A DNA stretch of 64,000 nucleotides from Chitinophaga ginsengisegetis (GCF_900168065.1 NZ_FUZZ01000001.1:1736001-1800000), one strand, 5' to 3'. Positions 36,270-43,439 are shown, numbered from the stretch's first letter. Made by a program: numbers and translations. Notes: a model not told the origin generated them from the letters alone.

Positions 36270-36866
36270 ATGGAAAATATTATATCCGGGCCAACGTGGT
36301 ATGTGAGTGATGCAGCATTTGACTGGCTGTATCCTGAGAGAATACAGCAATTATCCAAGCGGCACTGGACACCTATGGAGGTAGCGAGAAAATCGGCGAA
36401 ATTCCTGGCTTCCGGAACCGGGAAAAGAATACTTGATATAGGAAGTGGTGTGGGTAAGTTTTGTCTTATCGGAGCACATCAATTCCCGGAAGCTACATTT
36501 TATGGTGTAGAGCAGCGAAAAGAATTATATCATTTTGCGCAGGCAGCCAGGGAACGGACCGCATCAGGGAATGTTGAATTTATCAACAGTAATTTTACAC
36601 AGGTAGATTTTAACGACTTTGATCACTTTTACTTTTATAATGCGTTCTTTGAAAACCTGGTTGATGAGGGACAAATAGACCAGGATACCGAATATTCCAC
36701 AAGCCTGTATAACTATTATACACGTTATATGTTCAAAGGACTGGACAACAAACCCAGTGGTACCAGGTTAGTGACGTTTCATAGCCTGGAAGACGAAATT
36801 CCTCCCAGTTACCAGCTGGTGGATGCTACAGTAGATTTTCTCTTAAAAATGTGGATAAAAAGATAA
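36270..36866 (+). CDS. Class I SAM-dependent methyltransferase, copy A
   Basis: A 198-residue Rossmann-fold methyltransferase. The SAM-binding motif I is ILDIGSGVGKF (about 54-64), motif II is FYGVEQRKEL and motif IV region is DHFYFYNAFFENL, where an Asn-Ala-Phe-Phe replaces the NPPY of DNA/protein amide methylases. RHWTP near residue 31 is conserved in all three copies in this cluster. Copy C at 40 kb has the same length and is very similar along its full length; copy B is more distant. It is followed 49 bp later by a DUF1275 gene. The substrate cannot be told from sequence; a small molecule, protein or lipid are all possible. Confidence 0.9.
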   Translation: MENIISGPTWYVSDAAFDWLYPERIQQLSKRHWTPMEVARKSAKFLASGTGKRILDIGSGVGKFCLIGAHQFPEATFYGVEQRKELYHFAQAARERTASGNVEFINSNFTQVDFNDFDHFYFYNAFFENLVDEGQIDQDTEYSTSLYNYYTRYMFKGLDNKPSGTRLVTFHSLEDEIPPSYQLVDATVDFLLKMWIKR

Positions 36867-36915
36867 CCGGAAGGCGATAAGGTTACGCAGGGTGTACCTG
36901 TGAAAATATTAACAG

Positions 36916-37674
36916 ATGCTGCGTCATATAGGAAGAAAAAGAAACTACCGGCATAATTTACGGCTCGCCGTACTTTTATGCTTTACTGCCGGAGTAGTAA
37001 ATGCGGCCGGTTTCTTTGCTTTTGCGGTACTAACCACCAATGTAACCGGCCATGCGGCATTACTGGCGCATAAGTTGGCAACGGGCGACTTCAGGTCTGC
37101 ACGAATGGTTGGTTTATGGCTGGTACTTTTTCTTGCCGGAGCATTTTTCTCAAGCTTCTGTACCGGCAAAGCAGGACAGCACAAAAGATTTGGTTATGCA
37201 ATACCTATCGTATGCGAGATCATTATCCTTGTGTTGGTAGGTAGTTTTGGATATACCTTTGATCAATCTATTATCAAAACAGAATACTTTGCCGGCAGCC
37301 TGTTATTTGCAATGGGAATGCAAAACGCCCTGGTATCCACAATTTCCGGGTATGTGGTTAGAACTACACACCTGACCGGGATGTTTACGGATCTTGGTAT
37401 TGACCTGTACACATGGATATCCACTTCTGGCAAAAGCGTTGCAACGGTCAGGAAAAAAATTATCCTGCGGCTCGTTATCATCACATTCTTCCTGACAGGT
37501 GGAATTGTGGGGGGATATATGTTCCTGAAATTTAAGTACGTTACCTTTTATTTACCGGCGGCGGTACTGGTTATTGCGATGTTCTACGACGCTTTCCGGG
37601 TGAGGTTATCCAAAATGGTACACCGGATCAGGATTCAGGATAAAAAAATAGTGACGCAACCAGCTGATAATTGA
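36916..37674 (+). CDS. YoaK/DUF1275 family membrane protein
   Basis: A 252-residue inner-membrane protein with about six predicted helices: about 14-35 (LAVLLCFTAGVVNAAGFFAF), 55-80, 90-108, 120-140, 180-202 and 208-228. The opening AGVVNAAGFFAFAVLTTNVTGH and MQNALVSTISGYVVRTTHLTGMFTDLG are the hallmarks of the DUF1275 (YoaK) family. Its function is unknown; a transporter-like role has been proposed for the fold. It probably shares the methyltransferase A transcript and therefore the Crp-type control. It converges with the Crp A gene, 10 bp away. Confidence 0.9.
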   Translation: MLRHIGRKRNYRHNLRLAVLLCFTAGVVNAAGFFAFAVLTTNVTGHAALLAHKLATGDFRSARMVGLWLVLFLAGAFFSSFCTGKAGQHKRFGYAIPIVCEIIILVLVGSFGYTFDQSIIKTEYFAGSLLFAMGMQNALVSTISGYVVRTTHLTGMFTDLGIDLYTWISTSGKSVATVRKKIILRLVIITFFLTGGIVGGYMFLKFKYVTFYLPAAVLVIAMFYDAFRVRLSKMVHRIRIQDKKIVTQPADN

Positions 37675-37684
37675 TTGGCTGCAT

Positions 37685-38392
37685 CTATTTATAGTTGGCT
37701 ATCTTAATCAACTTACCAACATCTTTTATCATAATTTTCCTTCCTTTTGTTTCCAGTATATTATCTTCTTTGAATTCAGTTAATACTCTTACGATATTTT
37801 CCCTGGCAGTACCCACAAGGCTGGCCAGGTCTTCACGGCTTATGTTTATTTCTATCGACATTCCTTCTACATAATTCTCCTTATACTTTTCCCGGATAAT
37901 GATTAATTGCAGTGCCAGTCTTTCTCTTACGGTCTTTTGGGCGAACATGGTCAGGCTGTTTGCCAATACCGCAAATTCATGGCTTAAAGTTTTGAGTAGC
38001 CTGTTGTTCAGCAAAGGAGAATAGTCGAGCGCCTTGAGGAAATCTTCTTTGGGAATGAATGCGATGGTGCTCTCTTCTATAACGGCTGCAGAATCCGGAT
38101 ACCGGTCTTCCGATAAGATGGCATGATACCCGATCAACTGCCCTGTATTAGCCAGGTAAATGATCTGCTCTTTACCGTCATTGTCAACTTTATATTTCTT
38201 GACCTTTCCTTTGGTGATATAAAATATACCGGATGGATATGACCCTTCCCGGAAAAGTACTTCATTCTTCTTGTATATCTGCTCGCTTTTATGGGCTATC
38301 AGCATCTCATAAACATCCGGCGGCAGATCCGCAAGGATGGATTCACTTTTGAAATCCCATTTATCTATTGGAAATATACCCTTGATACTCAT
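37685..38392 (-). CDS. Crp/Fnr family transcriptional regulator, copy A
   Basis: A 235-residue regulator. Residues 20-140 form a cyclic-nucleotide-binding-type beta roll (EVLFREGSYPSGIFYITKGKVKKY, IIYLANTGQLIGYHAIL, STIAFIPKEDFLKAL). The C-terminal helix-turn-helix (about 175-225) reads INISREDLASLVGTARENIVRVLTEF; Arg-Glu-x-x-x-Arg matches the recognition pattern of Crp. There is no cysteine anywhere, so it cannot hold an Fnr-type iron-sulphur cluster. A TAATTTTG -7 box at 38399-38406 (minus) puts the inferred start 2 bases before the ATG. It is the paralogue of the regulator at 41.1 kb and diverges from methyltransferase B. Confidence 0.93.
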   Translation of the reverse strand: MSIKGIFPIDKWDFKSESILADLPPDVYEMLIAHKSEQIYKKNEVLFREGSYPSGIFYITKGKVKKYKVDNDGKEQIIYLANTGQLIGYHAILSEDRYPDSAAVIEESTIAFIPKEDFLKALDYSPLLNNRLLKTLSHEFAVLANSLTMFAQKTVRERLALQLIIIREKYKENYVEGMSIEINISREDLASLVGTARENIVRVLTEFKEDNILETKGRKIMIKDVGKLIKIANYK

Positions 38393-38417
38393 CGCATACA
38401 AAATTAACATTTTTAAA

Positions 38418-38484
38418 GTTGATAAAACTCACTTTTCAGGGTGATAAATTTCACCGCAGCGCTATTGAATGATAGATACCTTTG
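38418..38484. promoter_or_regulatory. Divergent control region of Crp A and methyltransferase B
   Basis: A 5-6-5 palindrome GGTGA-TAAATT-TCACC lies at 38440-38455 (centre 38447.5). The plus-strand -7 box TACCTTTG is at 38477-38484, giving an inferred start at 38489, again exactly 41.5 bp from the palindrome centre, and the -33 position reads CGC. A second, weaker site GTTGA-N6-TCACT is at 38418-38433, 22 bp (two helical turns) away. It is centred at about -31.5 for the Crp A promoter, where binding would block RNA polymerase, so autorepression is possible. Confidence 0.7.
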
Positions 38485-38556
38485 GGGATATGACTAAAGC
38501 AGGGAGATAAGATTATCTGCAAGTCAATATTTCAACTGTAAACCGTAGTATAATAC

Positions 38557-39171
38557 ATGTCATTTGCATCATCAACTTCATTACGTGGGCATTCAGATAA
38601 GTGGTTTGAATCAGACGCCAACTTTCATCATCTTTATCCCCTTTATATACAGGCGCTGGCACAAAGGCACTGGACTCCCTTAAGGGTGGTTCAGAAGGCA
38701 TCTAAATTCCTGGCTGCCACACCGGGTGCCAAAATACTGGACATTGGCAGCGGGCCTGGTAAATTTTGCCTGGGAGGCGCCTACTATAACCCGGATGCTT
38801 TCTTTTACGGCATTGAGCAGCGCAGCGACCTGGTACGTTATGCTTTTATTGCGAAAGAAATGGTGGGGCTTAACAATGTTACCTGCATGTATGGTAATTT
38901 AACAGAGTTGGATTTCAGCCAGTACGATCACTTTTACTTCTTCAATTCCTTTTATGAAAATCTTCCCGGTACCTATAAAATAGACGATAAACTTACTTAT
39001 TCAAGATCTTTGTATAATCAATATAACAGGTACCTGTATACCCAGCTTGAAAGAATGCCGGCGGGTACAAGGCTGGCGACCTACCACGGCGCCGAAGCGG
39101 AAGCTCCGCATGGATATCATATTGTGGGCACGGATATAGATCATCTGCTAAAATTCTGGATTAAGTTATAA
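38557..39171 (+). CDS. Class I SAM-dependent methyltransferase, copy B
   Basis: A 204-residue methyltransferase with the same plan as copies A and C: QRHWTPLRVVQKASKFLA, motif I ILDIGSGPGKFCLGGA (about 60-75), FYGIEQRSDL, and YDHFYFFNSFYENL. It is clearly the most diverged of the three, especially at the N-terminus and over the last 60 residues. It forms its own short transcription unit, diverging from Crp A and ending in a hairpin at 39213. Its separate evolution with its own version of the palindrome (GGTGA instead of ATTGA arms) suggests a different substrate or regulator preference (inference). Confidence 0.88.
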   Translation: MSFASSTSLRGHSDKWFESDANFHHLYPLYIQALAQRHWTPLRVVQKASKFLAATPGAKILDIGSGPGKFCLGGAYYNPDAFFYGIEQRSDLVRYAFIAKEMVGLNNVTCMYGNLTELDFSQYDHFYFFNSFYENLPGTYKIDDKLTYSRSLYNQYNRYLYTQLERMPAGTRLATYHGAEAEAPHGYHIVGTDIDHLLKFWIKL

Positions 39172-39212
39172 TTGACCGGGGAGCGAAAAGATATTTCACT
39201 GGTATAAAATAT

Positions 39213-39247
39213 CTGAACGCCGTGATAAAATGTATCACAGCGCTCAG
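39213..39247. terminator. Long hairpin between convergent genes
   Basis: A 15-bp stem with two mismatches, CTGAaCGCcGTGATA pairing with TATCACaGCGcTCAG around AAATG, lies in the 133 bp between convergent methyltransferase B and the DUF983 gene. A smaller GATATTT/AAATATC stem precedes it. There is no T-run on either side, so it may work as a transcript end stabiliser or a Rho-type end, or the inner GTGATA/TATCAC could bind a protein. Confidence 0.5.
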
Positions 39248-39304
39248 ATGATGGTTGGTTAAATGACATGCCCGCTACGGGGAGCATTATTAAACAAGTG
39301 GAAT

Positions 39305-39727
39305 TTAAGACAACACGCTCTCCTTTTGCTTCCGTGTTTCAGCTTCAGGATCATGGCCCACATAGAAGGTCAGGTATAGCGTCCGGGACAATCGCATTAA
39401 TAAGGGCATTGAAAGCGTTAATATAATCCCGTTAGCGATCAGCCAATGAAAGATGCTGTCATCTCTCCAGGTTATACCAAAAATCAGCCAATACCATATT
39501 AAGTTAAACACGGAGAACATCACCGCCAGCACATAGCTAACGTATCCGGTTCCATACCAGAATCCTATTTCCAGTTCTGTCCGCTGGCCACACACAGGGC
39601 AGTTACCATGCATATCCAGGACTCTTTTTAGTTGGTAAGGATTATCATTTTTAAACAATTTCCCTTTTCTGCAACGGGGACATTTATTCTTTAAAATGCC
39701 GGCAATAAAATTGGATTTCTTCATCAC
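39305..39727 (-). CDS. DUF983 family membrane protein with zinc ribbon
   Basis: A 140-residue protein. The N-terminus carries two Cys pairs, CPRCRKGKLF (about 15-24) and CPVCGQ (about 43-48), forming a zinc ribbon of the kind found in DUF983 proteins. Two membrane segments follow (about 60-82 YVSYVLAVMFSVFNLIWYW and about 95-115). DUF983 genes are often near cytochrome oxidase or respiratory genes in other bacteria, but the function is unknown. It overlaps the preceding small gene by 4 bp (ATGA) and closes the GcvH-like/methyltransferase C operon. Confidence 0.88.
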   Translation of the reverse strand: MMKKSNFIAGILKNKCPRCRKGKLFKNDNPYQLKRVLDMHGNCPVCGQRTELEIGFWYGTGYVSYVLAVMFSVFNLIWYWLIFGITWRDDSIFHWLIANGIILTLSMPLLMRLSRTLYLTFYVGHDPEAETRKQKESVLS

Positions 39728-40008
39728 AATATTTTCTTCTGGTCCGGAGTGACCTGCTTAACGGATGTATCTCTGATGCAGATAAGTGCAAAACGGTAGC
39801 AACTCCATTGTTCACTGCTACATTCAAGCGGCGGAATTCCTTCCAATGCTGTCTCTAATTTGTTGAGGCACCGTTGTACTATAAATCCATTCTTCTTCTT
39901 CTCCCTCATGTTATTGACAGATACCTGGATAACATCTTTCACTTCTGCATTATTTTTTGCCACCCTGATTTGTTCAATTATTGTGGCTACATATTTATCT
40001 ATTGTCAT
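39724..40008 (-). CDS. Small orphan protein in the methyltransferase C operon
   Basis: A 94-residue, mostly helical cytoplasmic protein (MTIDKYVATIIEQIRVAKNN, VIQVSVNNMREKKKNGF, CLNKLETALEGIPP) with three Cys. No family was recognised. It starts 19 bp after methyltransferase C and overlaps the DUF983 start by 4 bp, so it is surely in the same operon. It could be a partner or regulator of the methyltransferase, but nothing in the sequence shows that. Confidence 0.75.
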   Translation of the reverse strand: MTIDKYVATIIEQIRVAKNNAEVKDVIQVSVNNMREKKKNGFIVQRCLNKLETALEGIPPLECSSEQWSCYRFALICIRDTSVKQVTPDQKKIL

Positions 40009-40027
40009 GTTCCGGCGTATTATTTTT

Positions 40028-40624
40028 TTATTTCTTCATCCACATTTTCAGTAAAAAATCTTCAGAGGCATCTATCAGCCGGTACCCCGGAGGCACTTCA
40101 TCTTCCAGGCTGTGAAAGGTTACCAGCCTGGTTCCTGCAGGTTTATTATCCAGTTCCCTGTACAAATAGCGGGAATAGTATTGATAGAGACTGGTGGAAT
40201 AATCAATCTGCTGATCTATTCTATTCCTGGTGTCTAAATTTTCAAAGAAGGCATTGTAAAAGTAGAAGTGATCATAATCTGCCAGGTTAACCTGTGTGAA
40301 GTTACCATTGATAAATTCTGAATTAATTGTTTTCGTGTATTCTTTTGCAGCCAGTGCATAATGGTGTAATTCACTTCTTTGTTCCACGCCATAAAAAATT
40401 GATCCGGGATAGTAATGAGCGCCGATAAGCGCAAATTTTCCAACACCACTTCCTATATCGAGGATCTTTCCATTTCCTTCAGATGCCAGGAAAGCAGCGG
40501 CGCTTTTGGCGATTCCCACGGGAGTCCAATGCCGTTTCGACATTTGCTGAATCCTTTCCGGGAACAGCCAGTCGAAAGATGCATCTGTCAGATACCAGGC
40601 CGGTTTCATCAGCGTGTTTTCCAT
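40028..40624 (-). CDS. Class I SAM-dependent methyltransferase, copy C
   Basis: A 198-residue methyltransferase, the close paralogue of copy A. SAM motif ILDIGSGVGKFALIGAH (about 54-70), FYGVEQRSELHHYA and YDHFYFYNAFFENL are almost the same as in A, and long runs such as DNKPAGTRLVTFHSLEDEVPP differ from A at only one or two residues. Its start shares one base with the stop of the GcvH-like gene (TAATG), indicating translational coupling. The near-identity of both coding sequence and promoter to copy A points to a segmental duplication of a promoter-methyltransferase unit. Confidence 0.9.
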   Translation of the reverse strand: MENTLMKPAWYLTDASFDWLFPERIQQMSKRHWTPVGIAKSAAAFLASEGNGKILDIGSGVGKFALIGAHYYPGSIFYGVEQRSELHHYALAAKEYTKTINSEFINGNFTQVNLADYDHFYFYNAFFENLDTRNRIDQQIDYSTSLYQYYSRYLYRELDNKPAGTRLVTFHSLEDEVPPGYRLIDASEDFLLKMWMKK

Positions 40625-41031
40625 TACTGATTAGCAACTTTGGAGCGTATTAATTTCTGATAGTTTTCTGGAGAAAGAAGTGACTCCTGGTTGTAGAATT
40701 TCAGCGGAGTAACGAAAAAAATCCAGCCGTTGTCCTGCGGACTTTCCAATACAAGGTTTAGATTTCCTGAAAGTTTTTGATTCCTGCCAAGATATTTGCA
40801 GCCGACCGGTGCATGTACAGGAATAATCTGATCGGCGGTGTGGATTTCAGCAATAATGGCTCCTTTCTCAATAATGCCTTTGGGGTTATGCCATATTATA
40901 TTAACTATATTCTTAATTCCTTTCAATCTATGTGCAGAAACACCTACAAAACCAACACTACCATTTAAATCAATCCACTCATGATTGTCTGTGAAATTAA
41001 TCCTCGGACGGGAAATAGTTGATATTTTCAT
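40624..41031 (-). CDS. GcvH-like lipoyl-domain protein lacking the lipoyl lysine
   Basis: A 135-residue protein with the glycine-cleavage H fold: FTDNHEWIDLNGSVGFVGVSAHRLKGI matches the GcvH N-terminus, NGWIFFVTP matches the conserved C-terminal GWI motif, and LLSPENYQKLI matches its final helix. In the hairpin that should hold the lipoylated lysine (ESVKAAS in true GcvH) it reads IHTADQII; an ungapped alignment puts Asp67 where the lysine belongs. It therefore cannot be lipoylated in the usual way. The start at 41031 is chosen because a TACCTTTG box lies five bases before it; a longer reading would include the promoter. It leads the operon with methyltransferase C, the small orphan and DUF983. 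Confidence 0.82.
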   Translation of the reverse strand: MKISTISRPRINFTDNHEWIDLNGSVGFVGVSAHRLKGIKNIVNIIWHNPKGIIEKGAIIAEIHTADQIIPVHAPVGCKYLGRNQKLSGNLNLVLESPQDNGWIFFVTPLKFYNQESLLSPENYQKLIRSKVANQ

Positions 41032-41035
41032 ATTG

Positions 41036-41106
41036 CAAAGGTACCTTTGATGGTATTCGGTTTCATTGATACTTTTCAATTAAAAAACTGCAAAAAATCA
41101 CTTTTT
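41036..41106 (-). promoter_or_regulatory. Crp/Fnr-type class II promoter of the GcvH-like/methyltransferase C operon
   Basis: On the minus strand a palindrome ATTGA-N6-TCAAT (41065-41080, centre 41072.5) is followed by the -7 box TACCTTTG (41043 down to 41036) and, five bases on, by the ATG at 41031. If transcription starts at the ATG, the palindrome centre is at exactly -41.5 and the message has no leader. The -33 position reads TGA, not TTG. Bases 41055-41106 match the methyltransferase A promoter at 49 of 52 positions. The same site lies 53.5 bp before the Crp B start on the other strand. Confidence 0.75.
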
Positions 41107-41125
41107 CGCCCAGTGGGTCATTTCT

Positions 41126-41839
41126 ATGAGTTTAGAAGGTCTGTTTCCCATCTATAAATGGAATTTTAAATCTCAATCCATCCTGAGTAATCTGCCTGAA
41201 GATGAATATGCAGCGCTTCATACCCATATGCAGGAACAGCGTTATGGGAAGGGGGAAATAATATTCAGACAGGGAGCTGTTGCTTCCGGTATTTTCTTTA
41301 TAAAAAAAGGGAAGGTTAAAAAGTACCAGGTTGACCAGAATGGCCGGGAGCAGATTATATACGTTGCCAATGCAGGCGAATTAATCGGGTATCATGCTAT
41401 TTTAGCGGATGAGCGTTATCCGGACTCCGCTGCTACCATAGAGGAAAGTATCATAGCCTTCATTCCCAAAGAAGATTTTATGGCTATTATGGAAAGGTCC
41501 AGCGTGTTGCCACGCAGATTGCTCAAAATCCTCAGTCATGAATTCACAGTACTGGCAAACAGTATTTCTGTATTTGCGCAGCGCTCTGTTAAAGAAAGAC
41601 TGGCGATTACATTAATTGTATTGCGCGAAAAGTTTAAAGAAGAAACAGCAGCCGGGGAAGATATTATGATCAATATTTCCCGTAGCGACCTTGCCAATAT
41701 GGTAGGTACCGGTAAAGAGAATATTGTCAGGTTTTTGACTGAATTTAAGTCCGCCGGCATTTTAACCTCACACAGCAAAAAAATCTGCATCAAAGATATC
41801 AGGCAACTTATAAAGGTATCCGGATGCGGTAATGTGTAA
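41126..41839 (+). CDS. Crp/Fnr family transcriptional regulator, copy B
   Basis: A 237-residue paralogue of Crp A; MSLEGLFPIYKWNFKSQSIL mirrors the other copy's start. The sensor roll (EIIFRQGAVASGIFFIKKGKVKKY) and the helix-turn-helix INISRSDLANMVGTGKENIVRFLTEF are conserved, with Lys instead of Arg at the first recognition-helix contact. Only one cysteine is present, near the C-terminus, so no Fnr-type cluster is possible. It diverges from the GcvH-like operon across 94 bp that contain the shared palindrome. No clear -7 box was found for its own promoter. Confidence 0.93.
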   Translation: MSLEGLFPIYKWNFKSQSILSNLPEDEYAALHTHMQEQRYGKGEIIFRQGAVASGIFFIKKGKVKKYQVDQNGREQIIYVANAGELIGYHAILADERYPDSAATIEESIIAFIPKEDFMAIMERSSVLPRRLLKILSHEFTVLANSISVFAQRSVKERLAITLIVLREKFKEETAAGEDIMINISRSDLANMVGTGKENIVRFLTEFKSAGILTSHSKKICIKDIRQLIKVSGCGNV

Positions 41840-41948
41840 CCGTTTCAACTCCCGGTTCATTCAATCCTACTCTCTTTTCTGCACAGAACATTCCCTGCGT
41901 CCTTTTTGTTAAATAGTCACTGAACTTCTTACCCTTCAATCATTCGCT

Positions 41949-42908
41949 ATGCAAAATGCCAATCCCAAACAGGATCAGTGGCCTGTGCTCACCTACAACG
42001 ACTGGAAAGATACGTTAGCTACCGTGCACCTGTGGACACAGATAGTGGGAAAGATCCGTCTCCGGAAAATGCCGTGGTTAAATCACTCGTGGCATGTAAC
42101 GCTGTATGTAAGTCCGGATGGCCTCAGCACCGGAAGCGTGCCATACCAGCATGGCATCTTCCAGATCGACTTTAACTTCATGCAGCATCAGCTGATTATC
42201 ATTACCAGCACCGGTAAAAGAGAGACGCTGGAACTGCGCCCCAGAACAGTAGCCGACTTTTATAACGCGTTATTTGAAAAGCTGGAGGCGCTGGATATTG
42301 ATGTAACTATTTACACGGTGCCCAGCGAAATTGCCGACGCCATTCCGTTTGAGAAAGATGAAGTGCATCAGTCGTACGACCGGCAGAAAATGGAGGACTT
42401 CTGGCAGGCCCTGGTCAAGATCCACAATATCTTCACCCGTTTCAGAACGCGCTTCACCGGCAAATGCAGCCCGGTCCACTTCTTCTGGGGCGCCTTTGAC
42501 CTGGCGGTAACCCGGTTCTCCGGAAGGGATGCGCCTCCTCACCTGGGAGAAGCGCCTAATATGCCGGCGGCAGTAATGCGGGAAGCTTACTCCAAAGAGG
42601 TGAGTTCCTGTGGATTCTGGCCGGGCAGTGAACAGTACCCGCATGCCGTTTTTTATGCCTACTGCTACCCTGTTCCTCCTGCCTTCAGCGAACAACCCGT
42701 TCAACCCACCGGCGCCTTTTACAACCAGGAGATGGGAGAATTTATGCTGCCTTATGAACTGGTACAACAGGCTGCAAATCCGGAGGAAACGTTGCTGGCA
42801 TTCATGCAATCGACCTATGAAGCGGCGGCCAACACAGGGCATTGGGACCGCGCAGCACTGGAGTGTGACCTTTCCCGTTTGGAAGTCGCGTATGGGTGTT
42901 TCAAATAG
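41949..42908 (+). CDS. DUF5996 family protein
   Basis: A 319-residue cytoplasmic protein of the DUF5996 family, identified from WPVLTYNDWKDTLATVHLWTQIVGKIRL at the start, SWHVTLYVSPDGLSTG, the central FTGKCSPVHFFWGAFDLAVTRFSGR and GFWPGSEQYPHAVFYAYCYP. The family has no known function. Many Trp, His and Tyr residues are conserved, which suggests an enzyme, but no catalytic motif is recognised. It is monocistronic between Crp B and tRNA-Leu. Confidence 0.9.
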   Translation: MQNANPKQDQWPVLTYNDWKDTLATVHLWTQIVGKIRLRKMPWLNHSWHVTLYVSPDGLSTGSVPYQHGIFQIDFNFMQHQLIIITSTGKRETLELRPRTVADFYNALFEKLEALDIDVTIYTVPSEIADAIPFEKDEVHQSYDRQKMEDFWQALVKIHNIFTRFRTRFTGKCSPVHFFWGAFDLAVTRFSGRDAPPHLGEAPNMPAAVMREAYSKEVSSCGFWPGSEQYPHAVFYAYCYPVPPAFSEQPVQPTGAFYNQEMGEFMLPYELVQQAANPEETLLAFMQSTYEAAANTGHWDRAALECDLSRLEVAYGCFK

Positions 42909-42933
42909 ATTTTAGTATTTTTTTGCAAAAATA

Positions 42934-42964
42934 TTTGGTAGAATGTTTTAGCTGCTTATCTTTG
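42934..42964 (+). promoter_or_regulatory. tRNA-Leu promoter TTTG-N19-TATCTTTG
   Basis: TTTG at 42934-42937 and TATCTTTG at 42957-42964 are separated by 19 bp, giving an inferred start at 42969, 19 bases before the mature tRNA. This is a useful internal control for promoter spacing in this genome. Confidence 0.8.
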
Positions 42965-42987
42965 CAACCCCTGACACAATATCAGTT

Positions 42988-43071
42988 GCCCAGATGGCGA
43001 AATTGGTAGACGCACTGTGTTCAGGTCGCAGCGCCTGCAAGGGTGTGCTGGTTCGAATCCAGTTCTGGGCA
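42988..43071 (+). tRNA. tRNA-Leu (anticodon CAG)
   Basis: An 84-base class II tRNA. The acceptor stem GCCCAGA (42988-42994) pairs with TCTGGGC (43064-43070), with A as discriminator. The anticodon stem CTGTG/CGCAG closes the loop TTCAGGT, anticodon CAG. A long variable arm and the T arm GCTGG-TTCGAAT-CCAGT follow. CCA is not encoded. A strong terminator follows at once. Confidence 0.97.
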
Positions 43072-43073
43072 CT

Positions 43074-43120
43074 AAAATGGACAAATCGAAATTCATCTCG
43101 GTTTGTCCATTTTTATTTTC
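43074..43120 (+). terminator. Intrinsic terminator after tRNA-Leu
   Basis: A perfect 12-bp stem AAAATGGACAAA (43074-43085) with TTTGTCCATTTT (43102-43113) and a T-rich tail begins only three bases after the tRNA discriminator base. Confidence 0.9.
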
Positions 43121-43165
43121 GGCAAAACCCGTTTCCAGCGTATATATCAGCTTAACGGCTTTTTT

Positions 43166-43386
43166 AAGTCGGGCGAAAAGCAAGAAGGAGAACAATCCCC
43201 GATTGGCTTAATCTTATGTGCCGAAAGCAGACGAGAACAAGTTGAGCTGTTCGAAATGCACAAAGATGGGATCATGGTAGCTGAATATTGGACAGAACTA
43301 CCTCCTAAAAAGAACTGGAGAAAAAAATACATCATCTCTTCATTGAAGCTGAGGAAAGAATTGAGCGTAAGAAGGCGCTGGAGTAA
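43166..43386 (+). pseudogene. 3' remnant of a DUF1016 (PDDEXK/YhcG-type) nuclease gene, frameshifted
   Basis: A 74-codon fragment. FKSGEKQEGEQSPIGLILCAESRREQ, then VELFEMHKDGIMVAEYWTELPPK, match the C-terminal end of DUF1016 nucleases (IGLILC ... VAEYLTELPPKELLEQKL). A run of five A at 43307-43311 shifts the frame by two; reading on in the other frame gives KELEKKIHHLFIEAEERIERKKALE and a stop at 43384, which completes the family ending. The 5' part of the gene is missing. It lies directly downstream of tRNA-Leu, a usual site of insertion for mobile DNA, so it is likely debris of a former island. Confidence 0.75.
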
Positions 43387-43439
43387 TACTTCGAATGCGG
43401 AGCATGAGGAAATTGACCATTGGGGTTTTACCAAAACAT

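Noticed and set aside
39213..39247. GTGATA-N5-TATCAC as a fourth regulator site
   Set aside because: The spacing differs from the 5-6-5 sites and it lies between the ends of convergent genes, where a transcript-end hairpin is more likely.
37685..41839. Crp A and Crp B as oxygen-sensing Fnr proteins
   Set aside because: Crp A has no cysteine and Crp B has one, so a [4Fe-4S] cluster cannot form, although the palindromes resemble Fnr boxes.
42956..43195. Minus-strand frame with the sequence RTGFEPAHPCRRCDLNTVRLP
   Set aside because: It is the antisense of tRNA-Leu, a well-known source of false protein predictions.
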